Positions 33,211-41,735 of a DNA stretch of 64,000 nt are shown piece by piece (the first letter of the stretch is position 1; each line of letters starts with the position of its first letter). Position numbers and translations under genes: made by a program. The notes under the pieces are model-generated. The model was given only the letters and a program-made list of their open reading frames with translations, was not told the DNA's origin and did not search any database. The stretch is taken from NCBI GenBank assembly GCA_963733845.1, contig CAVTEM010000012.1, positions 248,001 through 312,000 on the forward strand. Reading direction: 5' to 3'. The DNA comes from DATFQE01 sp963733845. Its GTDB lineage: Bacteria > Actinomycetota > Thermoleophilia > Gaiellales > Gaiellaceae.

Positions 33211-34070
33211 GCGCCAGCGTCGACCTCGACGTCGAGGTCGACGGAAGGCGCCTCGAAGCGGTCGAGCTACCGGGCGATCCCGATGAGCGCCCGCTCGTCC
33301 TGCTGCACGAAGGGCTCGGGTCGGTCAGCGCCTGGCGGGACTTCCCGGATGCACTGCAGCGCGCGACCTCTCGGCGCGTGATCGCGTTCTCTCGGTTCGG
33401 CCATGGGAGGTCGGACCCGCCGCCCGAGCCCCGCACGCCGGCCTTCTTCCACGAGGAAGCTCTCGACGTCCTCCCGCAGGTCCTTCGCCAACTCGACGCC
33501 CTCGAGCCGGTTCTCGTCGGGCACAGCGACGGCGCCTCGATCGCGCTCATCCACGCGGGCGTGAGCGCCGTACGCGGGCTCGTGCTGATTGCGCCGCATG
33601 TCGTCGTCGAGGACGTGACGCTCGAGGCGATCCGGGAGACCCGCAGCCGGTTCGAGACGAGCGACCTGCGGGATCGGCTGTCGCGCCACCACGACGATCC
33701 CGAGGTCGCGTTTCGGAACTGGTGCGAGGTTTGGCTCGATCCTGCATTCGTGAGCTGGACGCTCGAGCCTGATGCGGCGCGTGTCGGCTGCCCGGTCCTG
33801 CTCGTGCAGGGCGCCGCGGATCCCTACGGCACCCTGGATCAGCTCGACCGGATCGAGGCGAGTGTCCGGGGCCCCGTGCGGCGGCTGATCGTCCCCGGCG
33901 GCCACAGCCCCCACCGGGAGGCGCCCGAGACCGTGCTGCGCGAGATCGCGGCCTTCGTCGAGGAGGCGGACGAGCTGGCACGCCCCGCTGCGAGCGTTAC
34001 GCTAGAACCTGGTGCCGCGCGGAAGCCACGCGAACTCGCAGACGACGAAGGCCACACTCGGGCTCCGTGA
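33207..34070 (+). CDS. Alpha/beta hydrolase
   Basis: 287 residues from GTG 33207, overlapping the tetR stop. LVLLHEGLGSVSAWRDFPDA is the oxyanion loop region, VLVGHSDGASIALIHAG the nucleophile elbow (Ser in GHSDG), VLLVQGAADPYG the acid region and VPGGHSPHREAPE the catalytic histidine. The cap is short. This group includes ring-fission-product hydrolases and CoA thioesterase-like enzymes; the position after the ligase and regulator suggests hydrolysis of an aromatic ester, enol-lactone or CoA ester. The last 20 residues overlap the next gene and may not be conserved. The gene is intact. Confidence 0.78.
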   Translation: MSASVDLDVEVDGRRLEAVELPGDPDERPLVLLHEGLGSVSAWRDFPDALQRATSRRVIAFSRFGHGRSDPPPEPRTPAFFHEEALDVLPQVLRQLDALEPVLVGHSDGASIALIHAGVSAVRGLVLIAPHVVVEDVTLEAIRETRSRFETSDLRDRLSRHHDDPEVAFRNWCEVWLDPAFVSWTLEPDAARVGCPVLLVQGAADPYGTLDQLDRIEASVRGPVRRLIVPGGHSPHREAPETVLREIAAFVEEADELARPAASVTLEPGAARKPRELADDEGHTRAP

Positions 34071-34776
34071 GCTCCTGCTCAGCGGGGCCTTCAAGCCGCA
34101 CGAGCGTGTTCCTGAGCTTCGTCTGGTCGATGAGCTCGGCGTCTCACGGACCCCGCTCCGGACCGCGCTCGTGACGCTCGAGCACGAAGGGCTGCTCGAG
34201 ACGCTCCCCGGCGGTGGTTTCGAGGTGCGCGAGTTCACTCGTAACGACATCAACGACTCGATCGAGCTCCGCGGAGTGCTCGAGGGCACCGCTGCGCGCC
34301 TCGCGGCGGAGCGGCTCGAGTCCGAGGACGAGCTCGAGCCTCTGCGCGCTCTCTGCGGGGAGCTGGACGACGTCGTCCGCTCTCCGAGCATCGACACGTT
34401 CATGGACTACCTCCAGCTCAACGAGGAGTTCCACCAGGAGTTCCGCGCGCTGGCGAAGAGCCCGCAGCTCGGCCGGGCGCTGGAGCACGCGCTCGCCCTC
34501 CCGTTCGCGCCGCCGAGCGCCCTGCTGATGATCCATTCAGCGCTGCCCGAGTCGTGGGAGATCCTCCTCGTCGCGCAGCATCAGCACCACGCGCTCATCG
34601 ATGCGATCGCCGGAGGTGAAGGAGCGCGGGCGGACGCGATCGCGCAAGAGCACGCGCGCATCGCGCGCCAGAACCTCGACATCGCGCTCGAGAACCGTCA
34701 GCTCCTCGAGCACCTGCCGGGCTCGACGCTCCTGCGGCTCCCACCGACGGCTGTCTCCGTCGGCGCCCCCGACTGA
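34012..34776 (+). CDS. GntR-family regulator, FadR/VanR-like
   Basis: 254 residues from GTG 34012. The winged helix covers residues about 15-75 (LGLRELLLSGAFKPHERVPE, VDELGVSRTPLRTALVTLEH) and the FCD domain follows (DYLQLNEEFHQEFRALAKSP, AQHQHHALIDAIAGGEGARA) with histidines of a metal site. It starts 59 bases inside the hydrolase gene, an unusually long overlap, though a start further in would cut into the DNA-binding domain. Last gene of this plus-strand series and convergent with the MetE-like gene. Target genes are unknown; vanillate-type regulators are relatives. The gene is intact. Confidence 0.8.
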   Translation: MPRGSHANSQTTKATLGLRELLLSGAFKPHERVPELRLVDELGVSRTPLRTALVTLEHEGLLETLPGGGFEVREFTRNDINDSIELRGVLEGTAARLAAERLESEDELEPLRALCGELDDVVRSPSIDTFMDYLQLNEEFHQEFRALAKSPQLGRALEHALALPFAPPSALLMIHSALPESWEILLVAQHQHHALIDAIAGGEGARADAIAQEHARIARQNLDIALENRQLLEHLPGSTLLRLPPTAVSVGAPD

Positions 34777-34801
34777 GCGCGCGCACGGCAACGATTCTGG
34801 G

Positions 34802-35955
34802 CTAGCCCCAGACCTCCTCGGCGACCTCGACGATCAGGCGGAGCTTTGCCCACTGCTCGTCCTCGGTGAGCACGTTGCCCTCGACCGTCGACGAGAACCC
34901 GCACTGGGGCGACAGGCAGAGCTGCTCGATCGGCGCATAGCGGGCTGCCTCCTCGATCCGGCGCTTCAGCTCGTCCTTCGACTCCAGCTGCCCGCGCTTC
35001 GTCGTCACCAGCCCGAGCACGACGTGCTTCGGGCCTTTGGGCAGGAAGCGGAGAGGCTCGAAGCCGCCCGAGCGCTCGTCGTCCCACTCCATGAAGAAGC
35101 CGTCCACGTCGAGGTCGTTCAGGAGCGCCTCGGCCACGAAGTCGTAGCTGCCCTCGGCCGCCCAGGACGAGCGGAAGTTGCCGCGGCACATGTGCGTCGT
35201 CACGGACATGCCCTCGGGCCGGCCCGCGAGCGCCTCGTTGATGTGGCGGATGTACTCGACGTGCTGGCGCTCGGCGTCCCCGCCAATCGAGGCGACGTAG
35301 TCGCGCTGGTGCGGGTCGTTCATGTAGGCGAGGCTGGTGTCGTCGAACTGCAGGTACGTGCAGCCGAGCTCCCCGAGGCGCGACACCTCCTCGCGGTAGG
35401 CGGCGGTCAGGTCGGCCCAGAACTCGTCCATGCTCGCGGTACACGGCCGGGTCGATCGCCGCCTTGCCGCCGCGGTAGTGGACCATGCTCGGCGACGGGA
35501 TCGTCAGCTTCGGCTGGTTCGTCGTCACCGTGTCGCGCAGGAACTCGAACGCGTCGCCGAAGATCGTCGTCGACACGCCGAGCCTGCCGTCGACGTGCAG
35601 CGCCGCCGGCGTGAACTCGATCTCGCCCTCCTCGTTGAAGAACTTGACCGCGATGTGCCCGGCTTCCTTGCTGATCCCGTCCAGCTGGTAGATGAAGTCC
35701 ATGTGCCAGGACGCCCGGCGGAACTCACCGTCGGTCGCGGACTGCAGGCCCGCGCTCTCCTGTTTCGCGACCGCCTCGCGGATCGCGTCGTCCTCGACCT
35801 CGCGCAGCCCGGCCGCGTCGAGGGTTCCGGCCGCGAAGCTGCTCGCGGGCGGCGAGCAGCCTCGCCGGGCGCAGCAGGCTGCCGACGTGGTCGGCGCGGA
35901 ACGGCGGCTTCGTGCGCCTGCCCATCGCTGTGACGGTGGCTGTCTGCTCGGTCAT
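34802..35955 (-). CDS. MetE-like cobalamin-independent methyltransferase (two frame breaks)
   Basis: About 385 residues, the length of the single-domain MetE C-terminal family rather than full MetE. The ATG at 35955 gives MTEQTATVTAMGRRTKPPFR, then ADHVGSLLRPARLL. The frame breaks near 35845 and again near 35435; between lie MDFIYQLDGISKEAGHIAVK and STTIFGDAFEFLRDTVTTNQ, and after it LGCTYLQFDDTSLAYMND. Zinc ligands expected in the family are visible: TTHMCRGN (His, Cys), GFFMEWDDE (Glu) and LCLSPQCGFSS (Cys). It probably moves a methyl group from a folate or other donor to a thiol. It could use methyl groups released by the LigM enzymes, but the link is only by proximity. Confidence 0.78.
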
Positions 35956-36011
35956 GCGGTCCTCCCCGGGGCGTCTCGTCGGTCAGCCTGGAAGCTAACC
36001 GGCCGGCGCCG

Positions 36012-36785
36012 CTAGCGGGCGAACAGGCGGCGCAGCCGCGGCCGGGACCGCGCGAGATCGCCCGCGAGCACGTCGCGAGCCGCGTCCTCGAGCGTCGCCT
36101 CCGAGCCGCGAGCGCGCAGCGCGCGCCGCCGGTCCTGGACGCAGAGGAACAGGTCGCCTCTCTGGAAACGCGGCTCCAAGCCTTCCCGGTGGAACGTCTC
36201 GATGGCGCCGAGAAAGACGCGGTCGTACCAGTCGGCGGCAACCTCGTCGGGCGGCAGGATCTTCCCGGTCTCGCGCATGAGCCGGTACCCGTGACTCTCG
36301 AGGCTCTCGAGCACCTGGTCGTAGCCCTGGGGCAGCGTGAACGAGATGCACGCTTCCGGCCGCGCGTCGCCGAGGCCGCTCGCCTCCATGAAGATGCGGT
36401 GCCGCTCGCCGAGGATCAGGTCGGTCTCGTCTGCGCCCGCGCGCAGGTTCCAGTAGGCGCGCTGCTCGGTCACCTCTGCGTCGATCGTCTCGACGCCGAG
36501 CTCGCGCGCGACCGCCACGCGATGGTGCCCGTCGACCACGAAGTACGCCTCGCCGAGCTTGTGCACGACGATCGGCGGGAAGGCGCCGTCCGGGAAGGCG
36601 CCGGCCACCTGCTGCCGCCGCTCGCGAACGTCGCGGCGAAGCGGCTGGAAGCAGCGGTCGAAGTCGCCCGCGCGGCTGTCGGTGCCGACGATCTGGTCGA
36701 GCGGGATCGGCCGGACGCCGAGGTAGTGCTGCGAGAACGGCCGTAGCCGTCGCTGTGCCTCTTCGAGTTCCAGCAAGGTGCTCAT
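36012..36785 (-). CDS. ParB/Srx-fold nuclease-domain protein
   Basis: 257 residues, intact. VRPIPLDQIVGTDSRAGDFD and VVHKLGEAYFVVDGHHRVAV form the ParB N-terminal (sulfiredoxin-like) domain at about residues 25-105, with the DGHHR phosphate-binding motif. The remaining part (ACISFTLPQGYDQVLESLES, YDRVFLGAIETFHREGLEPR) is not the DNA-binding half of ParB, so this is not the chromosome partition protein. Proteins of this architecture are common and uncharacterised in Actinobacteria. It is divergent from the candidate small RNA and response regulator; 428 bases separate it from the next protein gene. Confidence 0.75.
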   Translation of the reverse strand: MSTLLELEEAQRRLRPFSQHYLGVRPIPLDQIVGTDSRAGDFDRCFQPLRRDVRERRQQVAGAFPDGAFPPIVVHKLGEAYFVVDGHHRVAVARELGVETIDAEVTEQRAYWNLRAGADETDLILGERHRIFMEASGLGDARPEACISFTLPQGYDQVLESLESHGYRLMRETGKILPPDEVAADWYDRVFLGAIETFHREGLEPRFQRGDLFLCVQDRRRALRARGSEATLEDAARDVLAGDLARSRPRLRRLFAR

Positions 36786-36889
36786 ACCCTTTTCAACGGG
36801 GGCAACAGAGCAGGCATTCCCCTCTCGGAGCAGGCATTCGTCTCAAGGCACCTTGCACAAAAAGCTACAAGAGTGCTTGACGCTGAACT

Positions 36890-37108
36890 TCTCGCAAATT
36901 GCGAACTCGGCGTCTCGGGAACTCTTGCGGCGCAGTCTACGACCTTCTAGGTTTCCGCCTGCGCCGAGCACGGAGCGCGAGTAGGTCGAAGCGGTGCCGA
37001 GCAGTCGTAGGCGGAAGCCCAAAGCTGGTCGGTACAGCGGACGAAAGTGAGACCGGCTCGGCGAAATGGCCCGAGGGGGTGCTTGCACTTCCTCGGGCCT
37101 TTTTCTTT
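36890..37108 (+). ncRNA. Candidate small RNA ending in an intrinsic terminator
   Basis: This stretch lacks a plausible protein gene but is rich in pairing. A 13-bp stem pairs 36951-36963 (GTTTCCGCCTGCG) with 37006-37018 (CGTAGGCGGAAGC), a second pairs GCTGGTC (37024-37030) with GACCGGC (37051-37057), and a third is the terminator hairpin at 37068-37099. TTGACG at 36877-36882 could be a -35 element, though no good -10 follows. I do not recognise a known family. It may be an independent small RNA or a terminated leader of the response-regulator gene, which starts 106 bases further on. The 5' end is a guess. Confidence 0.5.
37068..37108 (+). terminator. Rho-independent terminator
   Basis: GGCCCGAGG (37068-37076) pairs with CCTCGGGCC (37091-37099); the inner GGGTGC and GCACTT extend the stem, and TTTTTCTTT follows directly. 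On the minus strand no T-run follows, so it acts on plus-strand transcripts. Confidence 0.85.
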
Positions 37109-37213
37109 GCCCGACTGCCCATGAGCGAATCAACACGGTCTCGCCCTAGGCACTGTCGCGATTTCGTCCTAGGATCAAACGCGACCGCCACGACGGCCGC
37201 GGAGGATTCCGCC

Positions 37214-37771
37214 ATGCACGACCTAGCGCACGACCCTGGAGGGGTCGCTGTGGGCTTTGGCCGCCCTCAGCTCATCCTCGCGCGGCCCTCGGAGGCCGCG
37301 GGAGTCGAAGTCGAGGTCCCGTCCGAGGCGCACGAGCGCCCACTGGTGCTCGTCGTCGACGACGAGGCGGCGATCCGCCTGCTCTGCCGCGTGAACCTGA
37401 GGCTCGAGGGCGTGGACGCGATCGAGGCGGCCGACGGCGAGGAGGCGCTCGAGCTCGCGCGCCGGGAGAAGCCCGACCTGGTCCTCCTCGACGTGATGAT
37501 GCCCCACCTCGACGGCTGGCAGGTCGCCGACCGGCTCGCACGCGATCCCGCCACGTGCGAGCTGCCGATCGTCTTCCTCTCGGCGCGTGCCGAGCTGGCG
37601 GACTACCTCCACGGGTACGAGCTGGGCGCGGTCGGGTACGTGACGAAGCCGTTCGACCCGACGGCCCTCGGCGCGATCGTCCACGACGTCCTGGGGCGCG
37701 TCGGCCGGGGCGAACGCGACGCGATGCGCCGCGAGCGCATCGAGGCGCTCGGCGGCCGCACCGACGGCTAG
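37214..37771 (+). CDS. Single-domain response regulator
   Basis: 185 residues from ATG 37214, with GGAGG at 37201-37205. An N-terminal extension of about 45 residues (MHDLAHDPGGVAVGFGRPQL) precedes a receiver domain: LVLVVDDEAAIRLLCRVNLR holds the acidic pocket, KPDLVLLDVMMPHLDGWQVA the phospho-acceptor Asp, IVFLSARA the Thr/Ser position and YVTKPFDPTALGAI the lysine. No output domain follows. It is read with the histidine kinase 61 bases downstream, likely its partner. The frame is open much further upstream, but that stretch overlaps the candidate small RNA and does not look like protein. Confidence 0.85.
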   Translation: MHDLAHDPGGVAVGFGRPQLILARPSEAAGVEVEVPSEAHERPLVLVVDDEAAIRLLCRVNLRLEGVDAIEAADGEEALELARREKPDLVLLDVMMPHLDGWQVADRLARDPATCELPIVFLSARAELADYLHGYELGAVGYVTKPFDPTALGAIVHDVLGRVGRGERDAMRRERIEALGGRTDG

Positions 37772-37832
37772 GGCCGAAGGATCGTGTCGCTGGTAGCGCC
37801 TGCCCCGACCCAGAGCCGACTCACCCGGTTCG

Positions 37833-40631
37833 GTGCGCTCGTTGCGCGAGCAACCGACCTGGCTGGGCTGGGCCGCTGCGGTGGTCCTGCCCGGGATCGG
37901 CGTCGTCGTGGCGCTCGTCCGCGACGACCCGTACGAGCTCTCTGCAGGACGCGCGTACCTGCTCGTGGTCGCCGTCGTCGCCTTCCTCGGCGGGCTCCGC
38001 CCCGCCCTGCTGGCGACCGCGCTCTCCTTCGGCGCCCTCGCCTGGCTGTTCGCGCCGCCCGGGAAGAAAGGTGTCACCGACCCCGACCAGCTCGGCTCCC
38101 TGGCGCTGTTCCTGGTGGTCGCAATCGGGATCTCGAACCTGCTCGACCGCAGGAACGCGGCCCAGCGGGAGGCGGCCGAGGCGCGCGGCCGGGCAGAGCG
38201 CCTCCAGCAGGTGACCGCCGCGCTGGTCGAGGCGAACACGACGCAGGACGTCCTCGACGCCGTGGTCGAGCAGGGAATCGCCGCCTCCGAGGCGCGGCGG
38301 GCGCTGGTCGCGCTCGTGACGCCCGAGGGAGACGAGCTGGCGGCGGCCGCCTGGCACAACCACCCGGAAACGATGGTGCAGTCGTTCGACCGCGTGCCGC
38401 TGGACGCGGCGCTCCCTCGGCGCCGAGGTGGCCCGGACCGGTCGCCCGCTCTTCCTCGGCTCGCGCGAGGAACGCGACGCGCGCTTCCCGGATGCTCAGA
38501 GGCCGCCCCGAGCACGACGTTCGCGCTCGCCGCGCTCCCGCTCACCGGCCGGAACCGAACGCTCGGCGCCCTGGTGCTCAGCTACGGCGAGAACCGCACC
38601 TTCGAGCTGGAGGAGTGCGAGCTGCTGCAGACGATCGCCCACCAGTGCGCGCAGGCGCTGGAGCGGGCGCGACTGCTCGAGACCGAGGCGGAGGCGAGAC
38701 GCGAGCTGAGCCTGCAGAAGGCGATCCTCGAGGCCGAGGGTGAGGCGTCGGCGGACGGGATCCTGCTCGTCTCGCCCGAAGGTCGGATGCTCTCGTTCAA
38801 CCGCCGGTTCGTCGAGCTCTGGGAGCTGCCGGAGGAGGTCGTCGCCAGCCGCTCGGACGCCGCCGCCCTGGAGGCGATCGAGACCAAGCTCGCCGAGCCG
38901 CACGAGTTCTACGAGCGGGTCGCGTACCTGTACAGCCACCCGGACGAGCGGAGCCGCGACGAGATCGAGCTCGTCGACGGCCGCATCCTCGAGCGCTACA
39001 GCTCGCCGGTGCACGGCTCCGAGGGCGAGCTGTTCGGCCGGGTCTGGTACTTCCGGGACATCACCGAGCTGCGGCGCGGCCAGGAGATCGCCACCGTGCT
39101 CGCCGCCGCCAGCGACCTGCTCGCGTCGACCACCGAGATCGAGGTGGTGCTCCAGCTCGTCGTCCGCCTCCCGATCCCGCGCCTCGTGGGCATCTGCACC
39201 CTGTACCTGCTCGACGAGGAGGGCGTTCCCCGGCTCGCCTCCGTCGCCCACTGGGACCCCGAACAGGAAGAGGCCGTCCGCGAGCTGCACCGCCGCTTCC
39301 CGATCGGCGAGGAAGGCCCGATCCTGCGTGCGCTGCGGACGCGGGAGACAGTCCGGCTCCCGGCCCTCGACCGCGATGCGCTCAGGCAGACCGCACACAG
39401 CGAGGAGCACCTGGAGCTGATGGAGCCGTTCGCGAGCCGCGCCGCGATGATGGTGCCGCTCGTCGCGCACGGCCTGACCTACGGCGTCCTCGGCGTCGGC
39501 ACCGCCCCGAGGCGGGCGACCCTTACGGCCCAGAAGCAGCAGTTCGCCGAGGAGCTCGCGCGCCGGATCGCGATCGCGCTCGACAACGCACGCCTGTACG
39601 CCGAGGCCGAGCGCCGAGGCGACGCGGCGCGCTCGCTCGAGCACGTCACCGACTGCGTGGTGCTGCTCGACCGTGAAGGCCGGCTCCGCTACTGGAACCC
39701 GGCAGCCTCCGAGCTGCTCGGGCTGGACGGCAACCAGCTCGGCCGACCGATGACCGAGGCCTTCGACGGCTGGAGCGCGCTCGTCGACCACACGGGCGCA
39801 GGCGGAGGGGAGACGCGCACGGTCCCCGTCCAGCTGGCGGGCGGCGAGCGCTGGATTTCGATCTCGGCCGTGGCCTTCGGCGAAGGGTCGGTCCACACGC
39901 TGCGCGACGTCACGGAGGAACGGACGCTCGAGACGATGCGCGCCGACTTCGTCTCGACGGCCTCACACGAGCTGCGCACGCCCCTCACGGCCGTCTACGG
40001 CGCCGCACGCACCCTGCTGCGCGACGACGTCCCGCTGAGCGACGACCACCGCGACTCCTTCCTGCGCATGATCGCGGCCGAGTCGGAGCGTCTCGCGACG
40101 ATCGTGAACGACATCCTGCTCGCGGGCTCCCTGGACGCCAACTCGATCGAGCTCGCTAGCGAGAGCTGCGACGTCGCCGCCCTGATCAAGAGCGTCGTCT
40201 CGTCCGCGGAGATGCGCCTGCCCGAGGACCTCACCCTGAGCTACACGGCTCCCGAGGGCTCGGTCTCGGTCGAGTGCGACGAGGAGAAGGTGCGCCAGGT
40301 GCTCGTGAACCTCGTCGACAACGCGATCAAGTACTCGCCGGACGGCGGCGAGATCGAGGTGGCACTCGAGCGCCTCGACGGCGTCGTCCGCTTCGAGGTG
40401 CGCGACCGCGGGCTCGGGATCCCGGCCTCGCAGCGGGACCGCGTCTTCGACAAGTTCATCCGGCTCGACCCCAACCTGCGCCGCGGGATCGGCGGCACGG
40501 GGCTGGGTCTCTATATCTGCCGCGAGCTCGTGCGGCGCATGGGCGGGCGGATCTGGGTCGACGGCCGCGCGGGCGGCGGGACGGTCTTCTACCTGGAGCT
40601 GCCCGCGAGGGACTCGTCGGCGTCGAAGTAG
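37833..40631 (+). CDS. Large membrane histidine kinase with GAF and PAS domains (two compensating frame breaks)
   Basis: 932 residues. Residues 8-105 hold three or four membrane segments of a KdpD-like (DUF4118) sensor (LPGIGVVVALVRDD, RAYLLVVAVVAFLGGLRPAL). GAF (about 130-290), PAS (300-415), GAF (420-590) and PAS (595-710) domains follow, then HisKA with phospho-acceptor in TASHELRTPLTAVYGAARTL and the ATPase boxes LVNLVDNAIKYSPDGG, VRDRGLGIP and GTGLGLYICRELV. Between about 38415 and 38500 the frame is displaced: GAEVARTGRPLFLGSREERD lies in another frame, so roughly 30 residues in the first GAF domain are misread by two nearby indels. Partner of the upstream response regulator. The 3' end overlaps the convergent SnoaL-like gene by 43 bases. 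Confidence 0.85.
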   Translation: MRSLREQPTWLGWAAAVVLPGIGVVVALVRDDPYELSAGRAYLLVVAVVAFLGGLRPALLATALSFGALAWLFAPPGKKGVTDPDQLGSLALFLVVAIGISNLLDRRNAAQREAAEARGRAERLQQVTAALVEANTTQDVLDAVVEQGIAASEARRALVALVTPEGDELAAAAWHNHPETMVQSFDRVPLDAALPRRRGGPDRSPALPRLARGTRRALPGCSEAAPSTTFALAALPLTGRNRTLGALVLSYGENRTFELEECELLQTIAHQCAQALERARLLETEAEARRELSLQKAILEAEGEASADGILLVSPEGRMLSFNRRFVELWELPEEVVASRSDAAALEAIETKLAEPHEFYERVAYLYSHPDERSRDEIELVDGRILERYSSPVHGSEGELFGRVWYFRDITELRRGQEIATVLAAASDLLASTTEIEVVLQLVVRLPIPRLVGICTLYLLDEEGVPRLASVAHWDPEQEEAVRELHRRFPIGEEGPILRALRTRETVRLPALDRDALRQTAHSEEHLELMEPFASRAAMMVPLVAHGLTYGVLGVGTAPRRATLTAQKQQFAEELARRIAIALDNARLYAEAERRGDAARSLEHVTDCVVLLDREGRLRYWNPAASELLGLDGNQLGRPMTEAFDGWSALVDHTGAGGGETRTVPVQLAGGERWISISAVAFGEGSVHTLRDVTEERTLETMRADFVSTASHELRTPLTAVYGAARTLLRDDVPLSDDHRDSFLRMIAAESERLATIVNDILLAGSLDANSIELASESCDVAALIKSVVSSAEMRLPEDLTLSYTAPEGSVSVECDEEKVRQVLVNLVDNAIKYSPDGGEIEVALERLDGVVRFEVRDRGLGIPASQRDRVFDKFIRLDPNLRRGIGGTGLGLYICRELVRRMGGRIWVDGRAGGGTVFYLELPARDSSASK

Positions 40632-41059
40632 ACGCGCTCGCCCTCGAACAGCCGCTTCTCCGGGTTCCACGGGAAGAAGATCACCACGCGGAACTCCACC
40701 CGCTCGCCCGAGGGCGCCTGGCCGAGCCAGTCCGCCTGGTGGGTGCCGTGGACCTCCGCCTCCTCGCAGACGCCCTGGGGGCCGATCACGATGTTCGTCA
40801 GCTCGAACTTGATGTCGGGGAACGCGGTCAAGAGCTGCGTGTAGAACTTCGCCGCGCCCTCGTGCCCCTCCCAGCGGTGGCCGGTCTGCACGAGCTCGTA
40901 GACGCAGTCCTCGGTGAGCGTCGAGATCAGGCCGGGTAGGTCGCGCTCGTCCTCGGCGATCGAGTGGCGCTTCCAGAGCTCCCGGATCTCGTCGTACTCG
41001 CCGGGGTCGAGATCGCGTCGCAGCAGGTCGACGACGGCGTCGTGCTGAGCAGTGTCCAC
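40589..41059 (-). CDS. SnoaL-like (NTF2-fold) protein
   Basis: 156 residues from GTG 41059 (VDTAQHDAVVDLLRRDLDPG). HSIAEDERDLPGLISTLTED followed by CVYELVQTGHRWEGHEGAAK and FPDIKFELTNIVIGPQG are the NTF2-like pattern of SnoaL-type cyclases, isomerases and nuclear-transport-like proteins. No catalytic role can be assigned. An ATG at 41080 would add seven residues but collides with the start of the divergent acetyltransferase. The 3' end overlaps the kinase gene. The gene is intact. Confidence 0.72.
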   Translation of the reverse strand: MDTAQHDAVVDLLRRDLDPGEYDEIRELWKRHSIAEDERDLPGLISTLTEDCVYELVQTGHRWEGHEGAAKFYTQLLTAFPDIKFELTNIVIGPQGVCEEAEVHGTHQADWLGQAPSGERVEFRVVIFFPWNPEKRLFEGERVYFDADESLAGSSR

Positions 41060-41078
41060 GGTGCGACGATATCGCGCC

Positions 41079-41609
41079 ATGGAGTTGCGCGGCGAGCGGA
41101 TAGTCCTGCGGCACCTGGGCGAGGAGGACGCGCCGGCGCTGCTCGTCTTCATTCAGGAGAACCGCAGCTTCCTCGAGCAGTGGGAGCCGACGCGCGACGA
41201 CGGTTTCTTCACGCTCGAGTCCCAGCTCGCCGACATCGCCGACGCGGCGGCCGACGCCGCCGCCGGCCGCCGGCACGCGTTCGGGCTCTTCCTGGAGGGC
41301 GAGCTCGTCGGACGGCTCGCGCTGAGCAACCTGGTTCGCGGTGTGTTCCAGAACGCCTACCTCGGCTACTCGATCGGCGAGCGCTGGAACGGGCGGGGCC
41401 TGGCGACCGAGGCCGTGGGGCTCGCGGTCGGGCTCGCGTTCGACGACCTGGACCTGCACCGCGTCCAGGCCGCCGTGATGCCGCGGAACACGGGGTCGAT
41501 CCGCGTGCTGGAGAAGAACGGCTTCCGCGAGGAGGGTTACGCCGTCGGCTACCTCTGCATCAACGGCGTCTGGGAGGACCACTGCATCTTCGCGCGCACC
41601 GTCGCCTGA
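41079..41609 (+). CDS. GNAT-family N-acetyltransferase, RimJ/RimL-like
   Basis: 176 residues from ATG 41079 (MELRGERIVLRHLGEEDAPA). The GNAT motif A region is LGYSIGERWNGRGLATEAVG with the R/Q-x-x-G-x-G/A acetyl-CoA loop as RWNGRGLA, and HRVQAAVMPRNTGSIRVLEK then NGFREEGYA is motif B. RimJ/RimL relatives acetylate ribosomal protein N termini or small molecules. Divergent from the SnoaL-like gene with only 19 bases between starts, so promoters must overlap. It is followed by two palindromes between convergent gene ends. The gene is intact. Confidence 0.85.
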   Translation: MELRGERIVLRHLGEEDAPALLVFIQENRSFLEQWEPTRDDGFFTLESQLADIADAAADAAAGRRHAFGLFLEGELVGRLALSNLVRGVFQNAYLGYSIGERWNGRGLATEAVGLAVGLAFDDLDLHRVQAAVMPRNTGSIRVLEKNGFREEGYAVGYLCINGVWEDHCIFARTVA

Positions 41610-41611
41610 GC

Positions 41612-41632
41612 CTAGTAACAGACTGTTACTAG
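41612..41632. repeat. Palindrome A in a convergent intergenic region
   Basis: A 21-bp perfect palindrome with one central base; the core is AGTAACAGACTGTTACT. It starts three bases after the acetyltransferase stop. It is AT-richer than its surroundings and has no T-run. A second, nearly identical copy follows 55 bases on. Confidence 0.8.
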
Positions 41633-41666
41633 CTCCGGGAAAGCGCCTCGTCAGGCGGTTCCGGAT

Positions 41667-41689
41667 GCAAGTAACAGACTGTCACTTGC
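41667..41689. repeat. Palindrome B, near copy of palindrome A
   Basis: Core AGTAACAGACTGTCACT, differing from palindrome A by one base in 17, with extended arms GCA...TGC. Together the two copies suggest a protein-binding site or paired hairpins at the meeting point of two convergent genes. Confidence 0.8.
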
Positions 41690-41735
41690 CTTGTTCGGGC
41701 AGCACCCGAACGCGAAGGAGGGGTAGCCGACTCGC

